The notes beneath the pieces were generated by a model. It saw only the letters and a list, made by a program, of their open reading frames with translations. It did no database searches and was not told the DNA's origin. This document shows positions 43,734 through 52,116 of a stretch of DNA of 64,000 nt, one piece after another (positions within the stretch are counted from its first letter, which is position 1; every line of letters begins with the position of its first letter). The stretch covers positions 91,778 to 155,777 of the forward strand of contig NZ_CABVPN010000019.1 in NCBI RefSeq assembly GCF_902499115.1, given 5' to 3'. Both the position numbers and the translations under genes were made by a program. The DNA comes from Burkholderia diffusa (lineage in GTDB: Bacteria > Pseudomonadota > Gammaproteobacteria > Burkholderiales > Burkholderiaceae).

Positions 43734-45128
43734 TCACTTCCCGATACAAAACCTGCTGAAAATCACCCCCAGCAGATCATCCGACGTGAACTCACCGGTA
43801 ATCGCATTGAGCTGCTCCTGCGCCAGCCGCAGTTCCTCGGCAAACAGATCGAGCGATTGCGCCCTCTGCTCCGCATGATCGGCCGCCTGCGTGAGATGCG
43901 CCTGCGCAGCCCGCAGCGCGATCAAATGCCGTTCGCGCGCCAGATAAACGCCTTCGGCCCCGGCCTGCCACCCCGCGATTCGCAGTAGCTCCGCGCGCAG
44001 CATGTCGATCCCGTCACCGCGCTTCGCCGACAGATGCACCTCGGTCAGGTCGCCTTCGGCCGCCGGATGCTCGACGCACGCCGGCACGCCGGTCAGATCC
44101 GTCTTGTTCAGCACCCGCACCACCGGCACGTCAACCGGAAACCGCGCCGCGATCGCCTCGTCGTCCGCCGTCATCCCCGTGCGCGAATCGAGCAGGTGCA
44201 GCACGACGTCCGCGCGCTCGATCTCACTCCATGTCCGCGCGATCCCGATCCGCTCGACTTCGTCCTCCGTCTCGCGCAACCCGGCCGTATCGATGATGTG
44301 CAGCGGGATCCCCTCGACCTGGATCGTCTGCGCGACCTTGTCGCGCGTCGTGCCCGCGATCGGCGTGACGATCGCCAACTCCGCGCCGGCCAGCGCATTC
44401 AGCAGCGACGACTTGCCGACGTTCGGCTGCCCCGCGAGCACGACCGACAGCCCCTCGCGCAGCAGCGCGCCCTGGCGCGCGTCGCCGAGCACGTGCGCCA
44501 GTTGCTCGCGGATCTTCGCGAGCTTGCCGCGCGCATCGGCCGCTTCCAGGAAGTCGATTTCCTCTTCCGGGAAATCGAGTGTCGCCTCGACCAGCATCCG
44601 CAGCGTGATCACATCCTCGACGAGCGCGTGGATCTGCCGCGAGAACGCGCCGTCGAGCGAGCGCCCGGCCGAACGCGCCGCCGCTTCGGTACTCGCCTCG
44701 ATCAGGTCGGCGACCGCCTCGGCCTGCGCCAGGTCCAGCTTGTCATTCAGAAACGCACGCCGCGTGAACTCGCCCGGTTCCGCGAGCCGCAGCCCGAAGC
44801 CGCGCCCCGCATCCAGGCAGCGCTGCAGCAGCAGCTGCATCACGATGGGCCCGCCATGCCCCTGCAGTTCCAGCACGTGCTCGCCGGTGTACGAATGCGG
44901 CGCGGTGAAATACAGCGCGATCCCGCGGTCGAGCGGCGCGCCGTGCTCGTCGAGAAACGGAACGTAGCTCGCATGGCGCGGTGCGAGCCGCTGCCCGCAC
45001 AACGCGTCGATCAGCGGCAGCGCGGCCGCCTCGCCGCCGCGCCCGAACGAGACGCGGACGACGCCGATGCCACCCCGGCCGGCAGCAGTGGCAATGGCGA
45101 CGATCGGATCGGAATCGGTAGCAAGCAT
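43734..45128 (-). CDS. mnmE: tRNA modification GTPase MnmE
   Basis: A 464-residue GTPase that, with MnmG, adds the carboxymethylaminomethyl group to U34 of certain tRNAs. The N-terminal folate-binding domain precedes a helical domain and the inserted G domain with Walker A GQPNVGKS (233-240), the TRDK switch loop (261-264) and DTAG (280-283). The C-terminus has the essential CIGK. Part of the conserved rpmH-rnpA-yidD-yidC-mnmE block on the minus strand. Confidence 0.97.
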   Translation of the reverse strand: MLATDSDPIVAIATAAGRGGIGVVRVSFGRGGEAAALPLIDALCGQRLAPRHASYVPFLDEHGAPLDRGIALYFTAPHSYTGEHVLELQGHGGPIVMQLLLQRCLDAGRGFGLRLAEPGEFTRRAFLNDKLDLAQAEAVADLIEASTEAAARSAGRSLDGAFSRQIHALVEDVITLRMLVEATLDFPEEEIDFLEAADARGKLAKIREQLAHVLGDARQGALLREGLSVVLAGQPNVGKSSLLNALAGAELAIVTPIAGTTRDKVAQTIQVEGIPLHIIDTAGLRETEDEVERIGIARTWSEIERADVVLHLLDSRTGMTADDEAIAARFPVDVPVVRVLNKTDLTGVPACVEHPAAEGDLTEVHLSAKRGDGIDMLRAELLRIAGWQAGAEGVYLARERHLIALRAAQAHLTQAADHAEQRAQSLDLFAEELRLAQEQLNAITGEFTSDDLLGVIFSRFCIGK

Positions 45129-45436
45129 GGGAATCGGAAGAATCGGGTGAACAGACGGTCAATGATGCGCCCGCGCAACGGTTTGGGCATCGGGACGCCG
45201 GCATTGTAGCGTGCCGGCCTGCACGCTACCGGACGCCGCGTCGGTTTCGGAATCGCCCGAATTTATCCCGACGGAGCTAAGGCGAGTATCGATTCCACGC
45301 CGACACGTACTGTCCCTTTCGGACGAGTATGCCTGTCCGATTGACCGGGCTCCCGATTCCTCGATACGCTCCGCAACAAGTTCGGATTCGTCTAAATGAG
45401 TTATGTTTAGCCTGTGTGGTTGTCTGATAGGCGTCG
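45129..45436. other. Intergenic region mnmE/HTH gene
   Basis: 308 bases between two divergent genes; holds their promoters. No gene seen. The last 60 bases are A/T-rich. Confidence 0.45.
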
Positions 45437-45895
45437 GTGGAATTGCACAATCACCCCATGCCGACACCCGAAGAAAAATCAGCGTTTTCGGAACGCCTGA
45501 AATTCGCCTTGAGGCGCAGCCCGGAGAAGGTCACCGGCGCGACCGAACTCGCGAACCGGTTCAATCTGCGTCACCACGGTGCGCAACCGGTTTCACCGCA
45601 AACCGCGCACAAATGGCTGACCGGTCGGACGATTCCGACGCCGGACAAACTCGAAACGCTCGCCGACTGGTTGCGCGTCGAACTGCATTGGCTGCATTAC
45701 GGCCCATCGCCGAGCGTGACCGAACATCTGACGCCGCAGCCGCTGCCGCGCGACGAGCGCTATCCGCCAACGCCCGAGACGATCGAACTCGCGTCGAAGA
45801 TCGAGGCGCTGCCACCGCATCAACGTTACCTCGTTCAGGAACTGATCGAGCAGTTCTACGGCAGCGACGCGAAAATCGAAGCGAAGAAAGCCTGA
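45437..45895 (+). CDS. Helix-turn-helix regulator
   Basis: A 152-residue protein with an XRE/Cro-type helix-turn-helix in the first 75 residues (ELANRFNLRHHG, then SPQTAHKWLTGRTIPTPDKL), like short phage-type repressors, and a helical C-terminus. The start is a GTG at 45437 or an ATG at 45458; neither has a strong ribosome-binding site. It sits between mnmE and yidC but on the opposite strand. Target unknown. Confidence 0.75.
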   Translation: MELHNHPMPTPEEKSAFSERLKFALRRSPEKVTGATELANRFNLRHHGAQPVSPQTAHKWLTGRTIPTPDKLETLADWLRVELHWLHYGPSPSVTEHLTPQPLPRDERYPPTPETIELASKIEALPPHQRYLVQELIEQFYGSDAKIEAKKA

Positions 45896-45947
45896 ACGGC
45901 AGCGGTGGGACTCCGCACACGCCGCCGCGCCGCCATCCGCCGGAAAC

Positions 45948-45983
45948 AAAAAAGCCGCATGGATAAAACCATGCGGCTTTTTT
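45948..45983. terminator. Bidirectional terminator between the HTH gene and yidC
   Basis: Perfect inverted repeat AAAAAAGCCGCATGG / CCATGCGGCTTTTTT with a six-base loop; serves both convergent genes. Confidence 0.93.
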
Positions 45984-46026
45984 ACGCGCGTTGCGGGCGG
46001 CTGGCCGCCCGCGTGTGCGACATGCG

Positions 46027-47685
46027 TCAGGCCTTCTTGCCGCCGCCGAGCTTGCGCGTGATGTAGTACTGCTGCGCGATCGACAGCACGTTGTTCACGA
46101 CGTAGTACAGCACCAGACCGGCCGGGAAGAAGAAGAACATCACCGAGAACGCGATCGGCATGAACTTCATCATCTTCGCCTGGACCGGGTCCGGCGGCGT
46201 CGGGTTCAGGCTCGTCTGCACGAACATCGAGACGGCCATCAGCACCGGCAGGATGAAGAACGGATCGCGCTGCGACAGGTCGTGAATCCACAGAATCCAC
46301 GGCGCACCGCGCATTTCGACCGAGGCGAGCAGCACCCAGTAGAGCGAGATGAACACCGGGATCTGGATCACGACCGGCAGGCAGCCGCCGAACGGATTGA
46401 CCTTCTCGGTCTTGTACAGCTCCATCAGCGCGGCATTCATCTTCTGCGGATCGCTCTTGAAGCGTTCGCGCAGCGCCTGCATGCGCGGCGTGATTTCCTT
46501 CATGCGCGCCATCGACTTGTAGCTCGCAGCCGACAGCGGGAAGAACACGGCCTTGATCAGGACGGTCAGCAGCACGATCGCCCAGCCCCAGTTGCCGACG
46601 ACGCCGTGGATCTTCTCGAGCAGCCAGAACAGCGGCTTCGCGATGATCGTCACCCAGCCGTAGTCCTTCACGAGTTCCAGGCCCGGCGCGATGCCTTCGA
46701 GCATGCGCTCTTCTTCCGGACCGGCGAACAGGCGTGCCTGCACGTCGGCCGACTGGCCCGGTGCGATCGCGGCCACCGGCTGCTTCACGCCCACGCGGTA
46801 CAGCGTCGGATCGATCTTTTCAGCGTAGATGTCGCGCTTCGCGCCCTGCTGCGGAATCCAGGCCGACGCGAAGTAGTGCTGCACCATCGCGACCCAGCCG
46901 TTGTCGGCGGAGTTCACGAAGTCGGCCTTGTTCTTGTCGAGGTCGCTGAAGTTGATCTTCTGGAAGTGCTTCGCGTCCGTATAGACCGCCGGCCCGAGGA
47001 ACGTGTGCGAGAACATCGGCGTTTCGACGGCCGTGTTGTCGCGCACCAGTTCCATGTAGACCGTCGGCGTGACCGGTGCCGTGCCGACGTTGTCGATCTT
47101 GGTGTCGACGCCGATCACGTAGCTGCCGCGCGTGAACGTGTAGGTCTTCACGACCTTCACGCCGCCCTTCACCGGCGATTCGAACGACAGCTTCAGCGTG
47201 TTCTGGTCGCCCGTCAGCGACGTCGGGCCCGCATTGACCTGCGTGTAGACGTCGTTGTGGTTCGGGAAGTCGCCGCCGAGCAGGCCCGTGCGTGCGAGAT
47301 ACGTGTGGCCGGCCGTGTGGTCGAACAGCGTGATGTACAGGTCGGGCTGCTTGCCGTCGCCCTGCTTCTTCAGCGTCAGCTTCGCGAGCGTGCCGCCACG
47401 CGTGTCGATTTCGCCGTCGTACACGTCGGTCGAGAACTTCACGAGCTGCGCCTGCGCGGCCGGTGCCGTCGTCGACGGTGCGGTGCCCGCCGCGGCGGCC
47501 GGTGCGTCACCTGCGGTCGTCGTCGCGCCCGTGCCCGAAGCGCCGCCTGCCGCGGCCGCGGGGGCCGTCTGCGTGGCGCTCGGGAAGAACATCGACGGGC
47601 GTCCATGGTCGCGCTGCCAGTTGTCGTACAGCATGACAGCTGACATGAAGAAGATCACCCATAGGACGGTGCGTTTGATATCCAT
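46027..47685 (-). CDS. yidC: Membrane protein insertase YidC
   Basis: A 552-residue inner-membrane insertase. One N-terminal membrane helix (MDIKRTVLWVIFFMSAVML) leads to an Ala/Thr-rich linker and the large periplasmic P1 beta domain (about 75-345), followed by five helices of the conserved 60KD_IMP core from residue 350, with the cytoplasmic loop MKEITPRMQALRERF. It inserts membrane proteins alone or with SecYEG. The start is the ATG at 47683-47685. Confidence 0.96.
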   Translation of the reverse strand: MDIKRTVLWVIFFMSAVMLYDNWQRDHGRPSMFFPSATQTAPAAAAGGASGTGATTTAGDAPAAAAGTAPSTTAPAAQAQLVKFSTDVYDGEIDTRGGTLAKLTLKKQGDGKQPDLYITLFDHTAGHTYLARTGLLGGDFPNHNDVYTQVNAGPTSLTGDQNTLKLSFESPVKGGVKVVKTYTFTRGSYVIGVDTKIDNVGTAPVTPTVYMELVRDNTAVETPMFSHTFLGPAVYTDAKHFQKINFSDLDKNKADFVNSADNGWVAMVQHYFASAWIPQQGAKRDIYAEKIDPTLYRVGVKQPVAAIAPGQSADVQARLFAGPEEERMLEGIAPGLELVKDYGWVTIIAKPLFWLLEKIHGVVGNWGWAIVLLTVLIKAVFFPLSAASYKSMARMKEITPRMQALRERFKSDPQKMNAALMELYKTEKVNPFGGCLPVVIQIPVFISLYWVLLASVEMRGAPWILWIHDLSQRDPFFILPVLMAVSMFVQTSLNPTPPDPVQAKMMKFMPIAFSVMFFFFPAGLVLYYVVNNVLSIAQQYYITRKLGGGKKA

Positions 47686-47693
47686 GCGTTGTC

Positions 47694-47960
47694 TCAGAGT
47701 CGATGGGACCGCGCGTCGGCTTCGCCGCGAGCGCGAGTGTCGGAGTTGGGCGGCGGGACGAGGTCGATGCCGCCCGCGGAAAACGGATGGCATCGGCACA
47801 CGCGCCTGACGGCGAGATACGTGCCGCGCGCGGCGCCATGATACTGGATTGCCTCGCGCGCGTAATCCGAACAGGAAGGATAAAAACGGCAACGGTTGCC
47901 GAGCATCGGGCTCACGGCAACCTTGTAGAAGCGCAGCAAGGCGATCAATACCGTTTTCAT
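47694..47960 (-). CDS. yidD: Membrane protein insertion factor YidD
   Basis: An 88-residue member of the YidD family that aids YidC. The three conserved cysteines and the motif RFYPSCSDYA are seen, with the amphipathic N-terminal helix MKTVLIALLRFYK. Start at the ATG 47958-47960. It lies 8 bases upstream of yidC in the operon. Confidence 0.94.
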   Translation of the reverse strand: MKTVLIALLRFYKVAVSPMLGNRCRFYPSCSDYAREAIQYHGAARGTYLAVRRVCRCHPFSAGGIDLVPPPNSDTRARGEADARSHRL

Positions 47961-48035
47961 ACCTTGGGCGGCGCCATTCGGCACCGCGTCAAAACCGGCC
48001 GGGCGGGCGCGAACGCCGCACCGCGAACGGATGCG

Positions 48036-48506
48036 TCACTCGGACGCGGGCTTCGACGCACGGCGCTCGATCTCCCGAACCGCCCTGTCGAGCAGCTCGC
48101 GGATTTCGGCCGCGCACATCGCCGCGAGCGGGGCGGAAGCCGCACTCGGCAGCGCTTTCTTGTCGAAGCGCGTGTGCTGCCGCAGCAGCAGGTCGTAACC
48201 GGCGAATTCGGCGCGGCGCAGGCGAAACGCGTCGCGCGCCAGCCGCTTCACGAGATTACGCGTGACTGCACGCGGCGCATACTTCTTGCCGATGACGAGC
48301 CCCAGGCGGGCAGGCTGGCCGGTCGGCTTGCCGTAAATCACGAAGTGCGCGGAACGCCGCCAGGGGCGCAAACGAAAAACGGATGAAAATTCATCCGTTT
48401 TCAAAAGTCGCGCAGCTTTCGGGAAGGCGGCTTTCGTCTGCGACGGATTCGCACCCGGCTCGACGGCACCTTCCGCGGGACTGCGGACGGCGGACACAGC
48501 GCGCAA
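48036..48506 (-). CDS. rnpA: Ribonuclease P protein component
   Basis: The protein subunit of RNase P, which matures tRNA 5' ends. The RNA-binding motif is RNLVKRLARDAFR. The frame can start at TTG 48504-48506, six bases after the rpmH stop, or at a GTG three codons later; family similarity begins only at AAFPKAARLLKTDEF, about 26 residues in, so the true amino end is uncertain. Second gene of rpmH-rnpA. Confidence 0.9.
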   Translation of the reverse strand: MRAVSAVRSPAEGAVEPGANPSQTKAAFPKAARLLKTDEFSSVFRLRPWRRSAHFVIYGKPTGQPARLGLVIGKKYAPRAVTRNLVKRLARDAFRLRRAEFAGYDLLLRQHTRFDKKALPSAASAPLAAMCAAEIRELLDRAVREIERRASKPASE

Positions 48507-48512
48507 CCTGCC

Positions 48513-48647
48513 TTAGATGGCGAGGCGCTTGCGGCCCTTCGCGCGGCGAGCGTTGATGACCTTGCGGCCACCTGCCGTCTTCATGCGGACACGGAAGCCA
48601 TGGGTGCGCTTGCGGCGCGTCACGGACGGTTGGTAAGTACGTTTCAT
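48513..48647 (-). CDS. rpmH: 50S ribosomal protein L34
   Basis: A 44-residue, strongly basic ribosomal protein, [18 protein letters not shown] at the N-terminus. Start ATG 48645-48647. First gene of the rpmH-rnpA-yidD-yidC operon, with a good promoter about 115-145 bases upstream. Confidence 0.98.
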
Positions 48648-48762
48648 GATGTTCTCACTTGTTCGAGAATGTCGAAATTCAGGGGACCGCGTGCCCTTAA
48701 CCGGAGGCATTCGGGCGAACGCAATCGCCGGGAATACAGGATTGGTTTTCGCGGAACCCGCT

Positions 48763-48791
48763 ATTTAAACCGTTTTTCTCTTGACGGTCAA
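48763..48791 (-). promoter_or_regulatory. rpmH promoter
   Basis: On the minus strand: -35 TTGACC (48786-48791), 17-base spacer, -10 TTAAAT (48763-48768). Confidence 0.7.
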
Positions 48792-48857
48792 TACTTTAGG
48801 AGCCGCTCGCCTGTGCCGAGCCACTCCGATCCGGCCCCGCGACCCACAACCGCAGCC

Positions 48858-48866
48858 TGTGGATAA
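48858..48866 (+). promoter_or_regulatory. Consensus DnaA box upstream of dnaA
   Basis: TGTGGATAA, the exact reverse complement of the DnaA box TTATCCACA. It lies about 25 bases upstream of a possible dnaA -10 box TAGAAT (48892-48897), a place suited to autoregulation. I find only this one perfect box in the 421-base rpmH-dnaA gap, so this alone does not prove the replication origin, although the gene order is that of an origin region. Confidence 0.75.
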
Positions 48867-49068
48867 GTCCCGCTGTGGCCGCGTTTGGCGTTAGAATCTC
48901 GCCTTATCTCCAAGAATCCCGCACGCCGCTTCGGCCCGCGCCTGCCCCTCCAAGACTGTGACGCAGGCGTCCGAGGCACGCTCGCACGACCGCTTCGGGC
49001 CTTGTTGCGCAATCGCGACAAGGGCGCCGGCGAGCCGCGCTGTGCACGCAAAAAACGACAGCTACTTG

Positions 49069-50646
49069 ATGAACGATTTCTGGCAACACTGTTCCGCACT
49101 GCTGGAGCGCGAGCTGACGCCCCAGCAGTACGTGACGTGGATCAAACCCTTGGCCCCGGTGGCCTTCGATGCGTCGGCGAACACGCTGTCCATCGCCGCG
49201 CCGAACCGCTTCAAGCTGGACTGGGTCAAGAGCCAGTTTTCGGGCCGGATCTCCGATTTGGCCCGCGATTTCTGGAATGCGCCGATCGAAGTCCAGTTCG
49301 TCCTCGATCCGAAAGCCGGTATGCGCAGCGCCACCGCGAACGCCGCGCCGGCCGCCCAGCGCGCGCCGCTGACACCGAACGGCCCCGCCGCGACGGTCGC
49401 CGCGATCGCCGCCAACCTGGCCGCGAATGCCGGTGCCGCGCCCAGCGCGCCGGCCGACGTGCCGATGACGGCGTCGGCAGCCGCAACGCACCACCTGAAC
49501 GCCGACGACGCCGACATCGACCTGCCGAGCCTGCCCGCGCACGAAGCAGCCGCCGGCCGCCGCACGTGGCGCCCGGGCCCCGGTGCCGCACCCGCGAACG
49601 GCGGCGAAGCCGACTCGATGTACGAACGTTCGAAGCTGAACCCCGTGCTCACGTTCGACAACTTCGTGACCGGTAAGGCCAACCAGCTCGCGCGCGCCGC
49701 CGCGATCCAGGTCGCGGACAACCCCGGCATCTCGTACAACCCGCTGTTCCTGTACGGCGGCGTCGGCCTCGGCAAGACCCACCTGATCCACGCGATCGGC
49801 AACCAGCTGCTGCTCGACAAGGCCGGCGCGCGGATCCGCTACATCCATGCCGAGCAATACGTGTCGGACGTGGTGAAGGCGTACCAGCGCAAGGCATTCG
49901 ACGACTTCAAGCGCTACTACCACTCGCTCGACCTGCTGCTGATCGACGATATCCAGTTCTTCTCCGGCAAGTCGCGCACGCAAGAGGAATTCTTCTACGC
50001 GTTCGAGGCGCTCGTCGCGAACAAGGCGCAGGTGATCATCACCAGCGACACGTATCCGAAAGAGATTTCGGGCATCGACGATCGCCTGATCTCGCGCTTC
50101 GACTCGGGCCTCACCGTCGCGATCGAGCCGCCCGAGCTGGAAATGCGCGTCGCGATCCTGATGCGCAAGGCGCAGTCGGAAGGCGTGAACCTGTCGGAAG
50201 ACGTCGCGTTCTTCGTCGCGAAGCACCTGCGCTCGAACGTGCGCGAGCTCGAAGGCGCGCTGCGCAAGATCCTCGCGTATTCGAAGTTCCACGGCCGCGA
50301 GATCTCGATCGAGCTGACCAAGGAAGCGCTGAAGGACCTGCTGACCGTGCAGAACCGGCAGATTTCGGTCGAGAACATCCAGAAGACCGTCGCCGACTTC
50401 TACAACATCAAGGTCGCCGACATGTACTCGAAGAAGCGTCCCGCGAACATCGCGCGGCCGCGGCAGATCGCGATGTATCTGGCGAAGGAACTGACGCAGA
50501 AAAGCCTGCCGGAGATCGGCGAGCTGTTCGGCGGGCGTGACCACACCACCGTGCTGCACGCCGTGCGCAAGATCGCGGACGAGCGCAGCAAGGACGCGCA
50601 GCTCAACCACGAGCTGCACGTGCTGGAACAGACGCTGAAGGGCTGA
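49069..50646 (+). CDS. dnaA: Chromosomal replication initiator DnaA
   Basis: A 525-residue initiator. Domain I (1-80) is followed by a long Ala/Pro-rich domain II (about 85-190), the AAA+ domain III with Walker A GGVGLGKT (230-237) and Walker B LLLIDDIQF, and domain IV with the DNA-binding signature GGRDHTTVLHAVRKI. Start ATG 49069 (MNDFWQHCSALLE), directly behind a TTG. First gene of dnaA-dnaN-gyrB. Confidence 0.98.
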   Translation: MNDFWQHCSALLERELTPQQYVTWIKPLAPVAFDASANTLSIAAPNRFKLDWVKSQFSGRISDLARDFWNAPIEVQFVLDPKAGMRSATANAAPAAQRAPLTPNGPAATVAAIAANLAANAGAAPSAPADVPMTASAAATHHLNADDADIDLPSLPAHEAAAGRRTWRPGPGAAPANGGEADSMYERSKLNPVLTFDNFVTGKANQLARAAAIQVADNPGISYNPLFLYGGVGLGKTHLIHAIGNQLLLDKAGARIRYIHAEQYVSDVVKAYQRKAFDDFKRYYHSLDLLLIDDIQFFSGKSRTQEEFFYAFEALVANKAQVIITSDTYPKEISGIDDRLISRFDSGLTVAIEPPELEMRVAILMRKAQSEGVNLSEDVAFFVAKHLRSNVRELEGALRKILAYSKFHGREISIELTKEALKDLLTVQNRQISVENIQKTVADFYNIKVADMYSKKRPANIARPRQIAMYLAKELTQKSLPEIGELFGGRDHTTVLHAVRKIADERSKDAQLNHELHVLEQTLKG

Positions 50647-50816
50647 GCGCGCGCACCGCGCTTGATAATTCGGCCTCCGCCCCAATTTAAGGGGGGCGGT
50701 TCGGTTTTGAGGCACAATACTGGTTTGACCGCCCCGGTGGTGGCGGGCCAAGAGCCCGGCCGGCGGGGCGCTGCGTGGCTGCTGCGCTGCAGGCCGTTAC
50801 TCAACGAAGGAACTCT

Positions 50817-51923
50817 ATGCAACTGGTCAAGACCGAACGAGACACACTCCTCAGGCCGCTGCAAACGGTCAGCGGCATCGTCGAACGCCGCCATACGTTG
50901 CCGATCCTCGCCAACCTGCTGATCACCAAGAACGGCCCGGACGTTTCATTCCTGTCGACCGACCTGGAGCTGCAGATCACCACGCGCGCCGATTTCGGCG
51001 TCGGCGGCGACCAGGTGGCCACCACCGTCGCGGCCCGCAAGCTGCTCGACATCCTGCGCGCGATGCCTGACGGCCAGGTCACGCTGTCGCTCGCCGACAA
51101 GCGCCTCACCGTTCAGTCCGGCAAGAGCCGCTTCGCACTGCAGACGCTCGCGGCCGACGAGTTCCCGACCGTCGCGCAGGCAAAGGATTTCGGCGCGACC
51201 CTGACCGTCCCGCAGAAGTCGTTCCGCCAGTTGCTCGGCATGGTGCACTTCGCGATGGCGCAGCAGGACATCCGCTACTACCTGAACGGCATGCTGCTCG
51301 TCGTCGACGGCGACCAGCTGATGGCCGTGGCCACCGACGGCCACCGCCTCGCGTTTTCGTCGATGAAGATCGAAGGCGGCACGTTCGGCCGCCAGGAAGT
51401 CATCGTGCCGCGCAAGACGATTCTCGAGCTGCAGCGCCTGCTCGAGGACATCGACGACACCGTCACCATCGACATCGCGCAGACCCAGGCCAAGTTCACG
51501 TTCGGCCAGGTCGAGCTCGTGTCGAAACTCGTCGAGGGCAAGTTCCCCGACTTCCAGCGCGTGATCCCGAAAGCGCACAAGAACACGTTCGAGATCGGCC
51601 GTGAAGAGCTGCAGCGTTCGCTGCAGCGCGCGGCGATCCTGACCTCGGACAAGTTCAAGGGCGTGCGCTGCATCATCGCGCCGGGCCAGCTGAAGATCAT
51701 GTCGACCAACGCCGATCAGGAAGAGGCGCAGGAAGAACTCGAAATCGCCTACCAGGGCGATACCGTCGACATCGGCTTCAACGTCACGTATCTGCTCGAC
51801 GTGCTCGCGAACCTGAAGGTCGACACCGTGCAGGTGAGCCTTGGCGACGCCAGCTCGAGCGCGCTGATCACCGTGCCCGAGAACGACGAATTCAAGTATG
51901 TCGTGATGCCGATGCGCATCTGA
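50817..51923 (+). CDS. dnaN: DNA polymerase III beta subunit (sliding clamp)
   Basis: The 368-residue sliding clamp, with three repeated clamp domains and the expected end VVMPMRI. Start ATG 50817 (MQLVKTERDTLLRPLQ). It lies 170 bases after dnaA. A G/C-rich intergenic part precedes it. Confidence 0.98.
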   Translation: MQLVKTERDTLLRPLQTVSGIVERRHTLPILANLLITKNGPDVSFLSTDLELQITTRADFGVGGDQVATTVAARKLLDILRAMPDGQVTLSLADKRLTVQSGKSRFALQTLAADEFPTVAQAKDFGATLTVPQKSFRQLLGMVHFAMAQQDIRYYLNGMLLVVDGDQLMAVATDGHRLAFSSMKIEGGTFGRQEVIVPRKTILELQRLLEDIDDTVTIDIAQTQAKFTFGQVELVSKLVEGKFPDFQRVIPKAHKNTFEIGREELQRSLQRAAILTSDKFKGVRCIIAPGQLKIMSTNADQEEAQEELEIAYQGDTVDIGFNVTYLLDVLANLKVDTVQVSLGDASSSALITVPENDEFKYVVMPMRI

Positions 51924-52116
51924 CGCGCTCGACATCAAGATACACACCAGGGGGCGGCAAGCCCCTTTGGCGTTTTTATGGCGAACCGACAACCCGTCCC
52001 TTTGGCGCCTTTTCGGCGCTTCGGGCGGGCCAGGAAACTGGAGCGGCCCGGCGATTTCTCTCGCTGAAACGCACCGCGCCGCCACGAGAGTGGCCTCGCA
52101 GAACCGGAAGATATCC

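Noticed and set aside
48904..50751. Minus-strand open frame over dnaA
   Set aside because: Antisense shadow of dnaA with no motif of its own.
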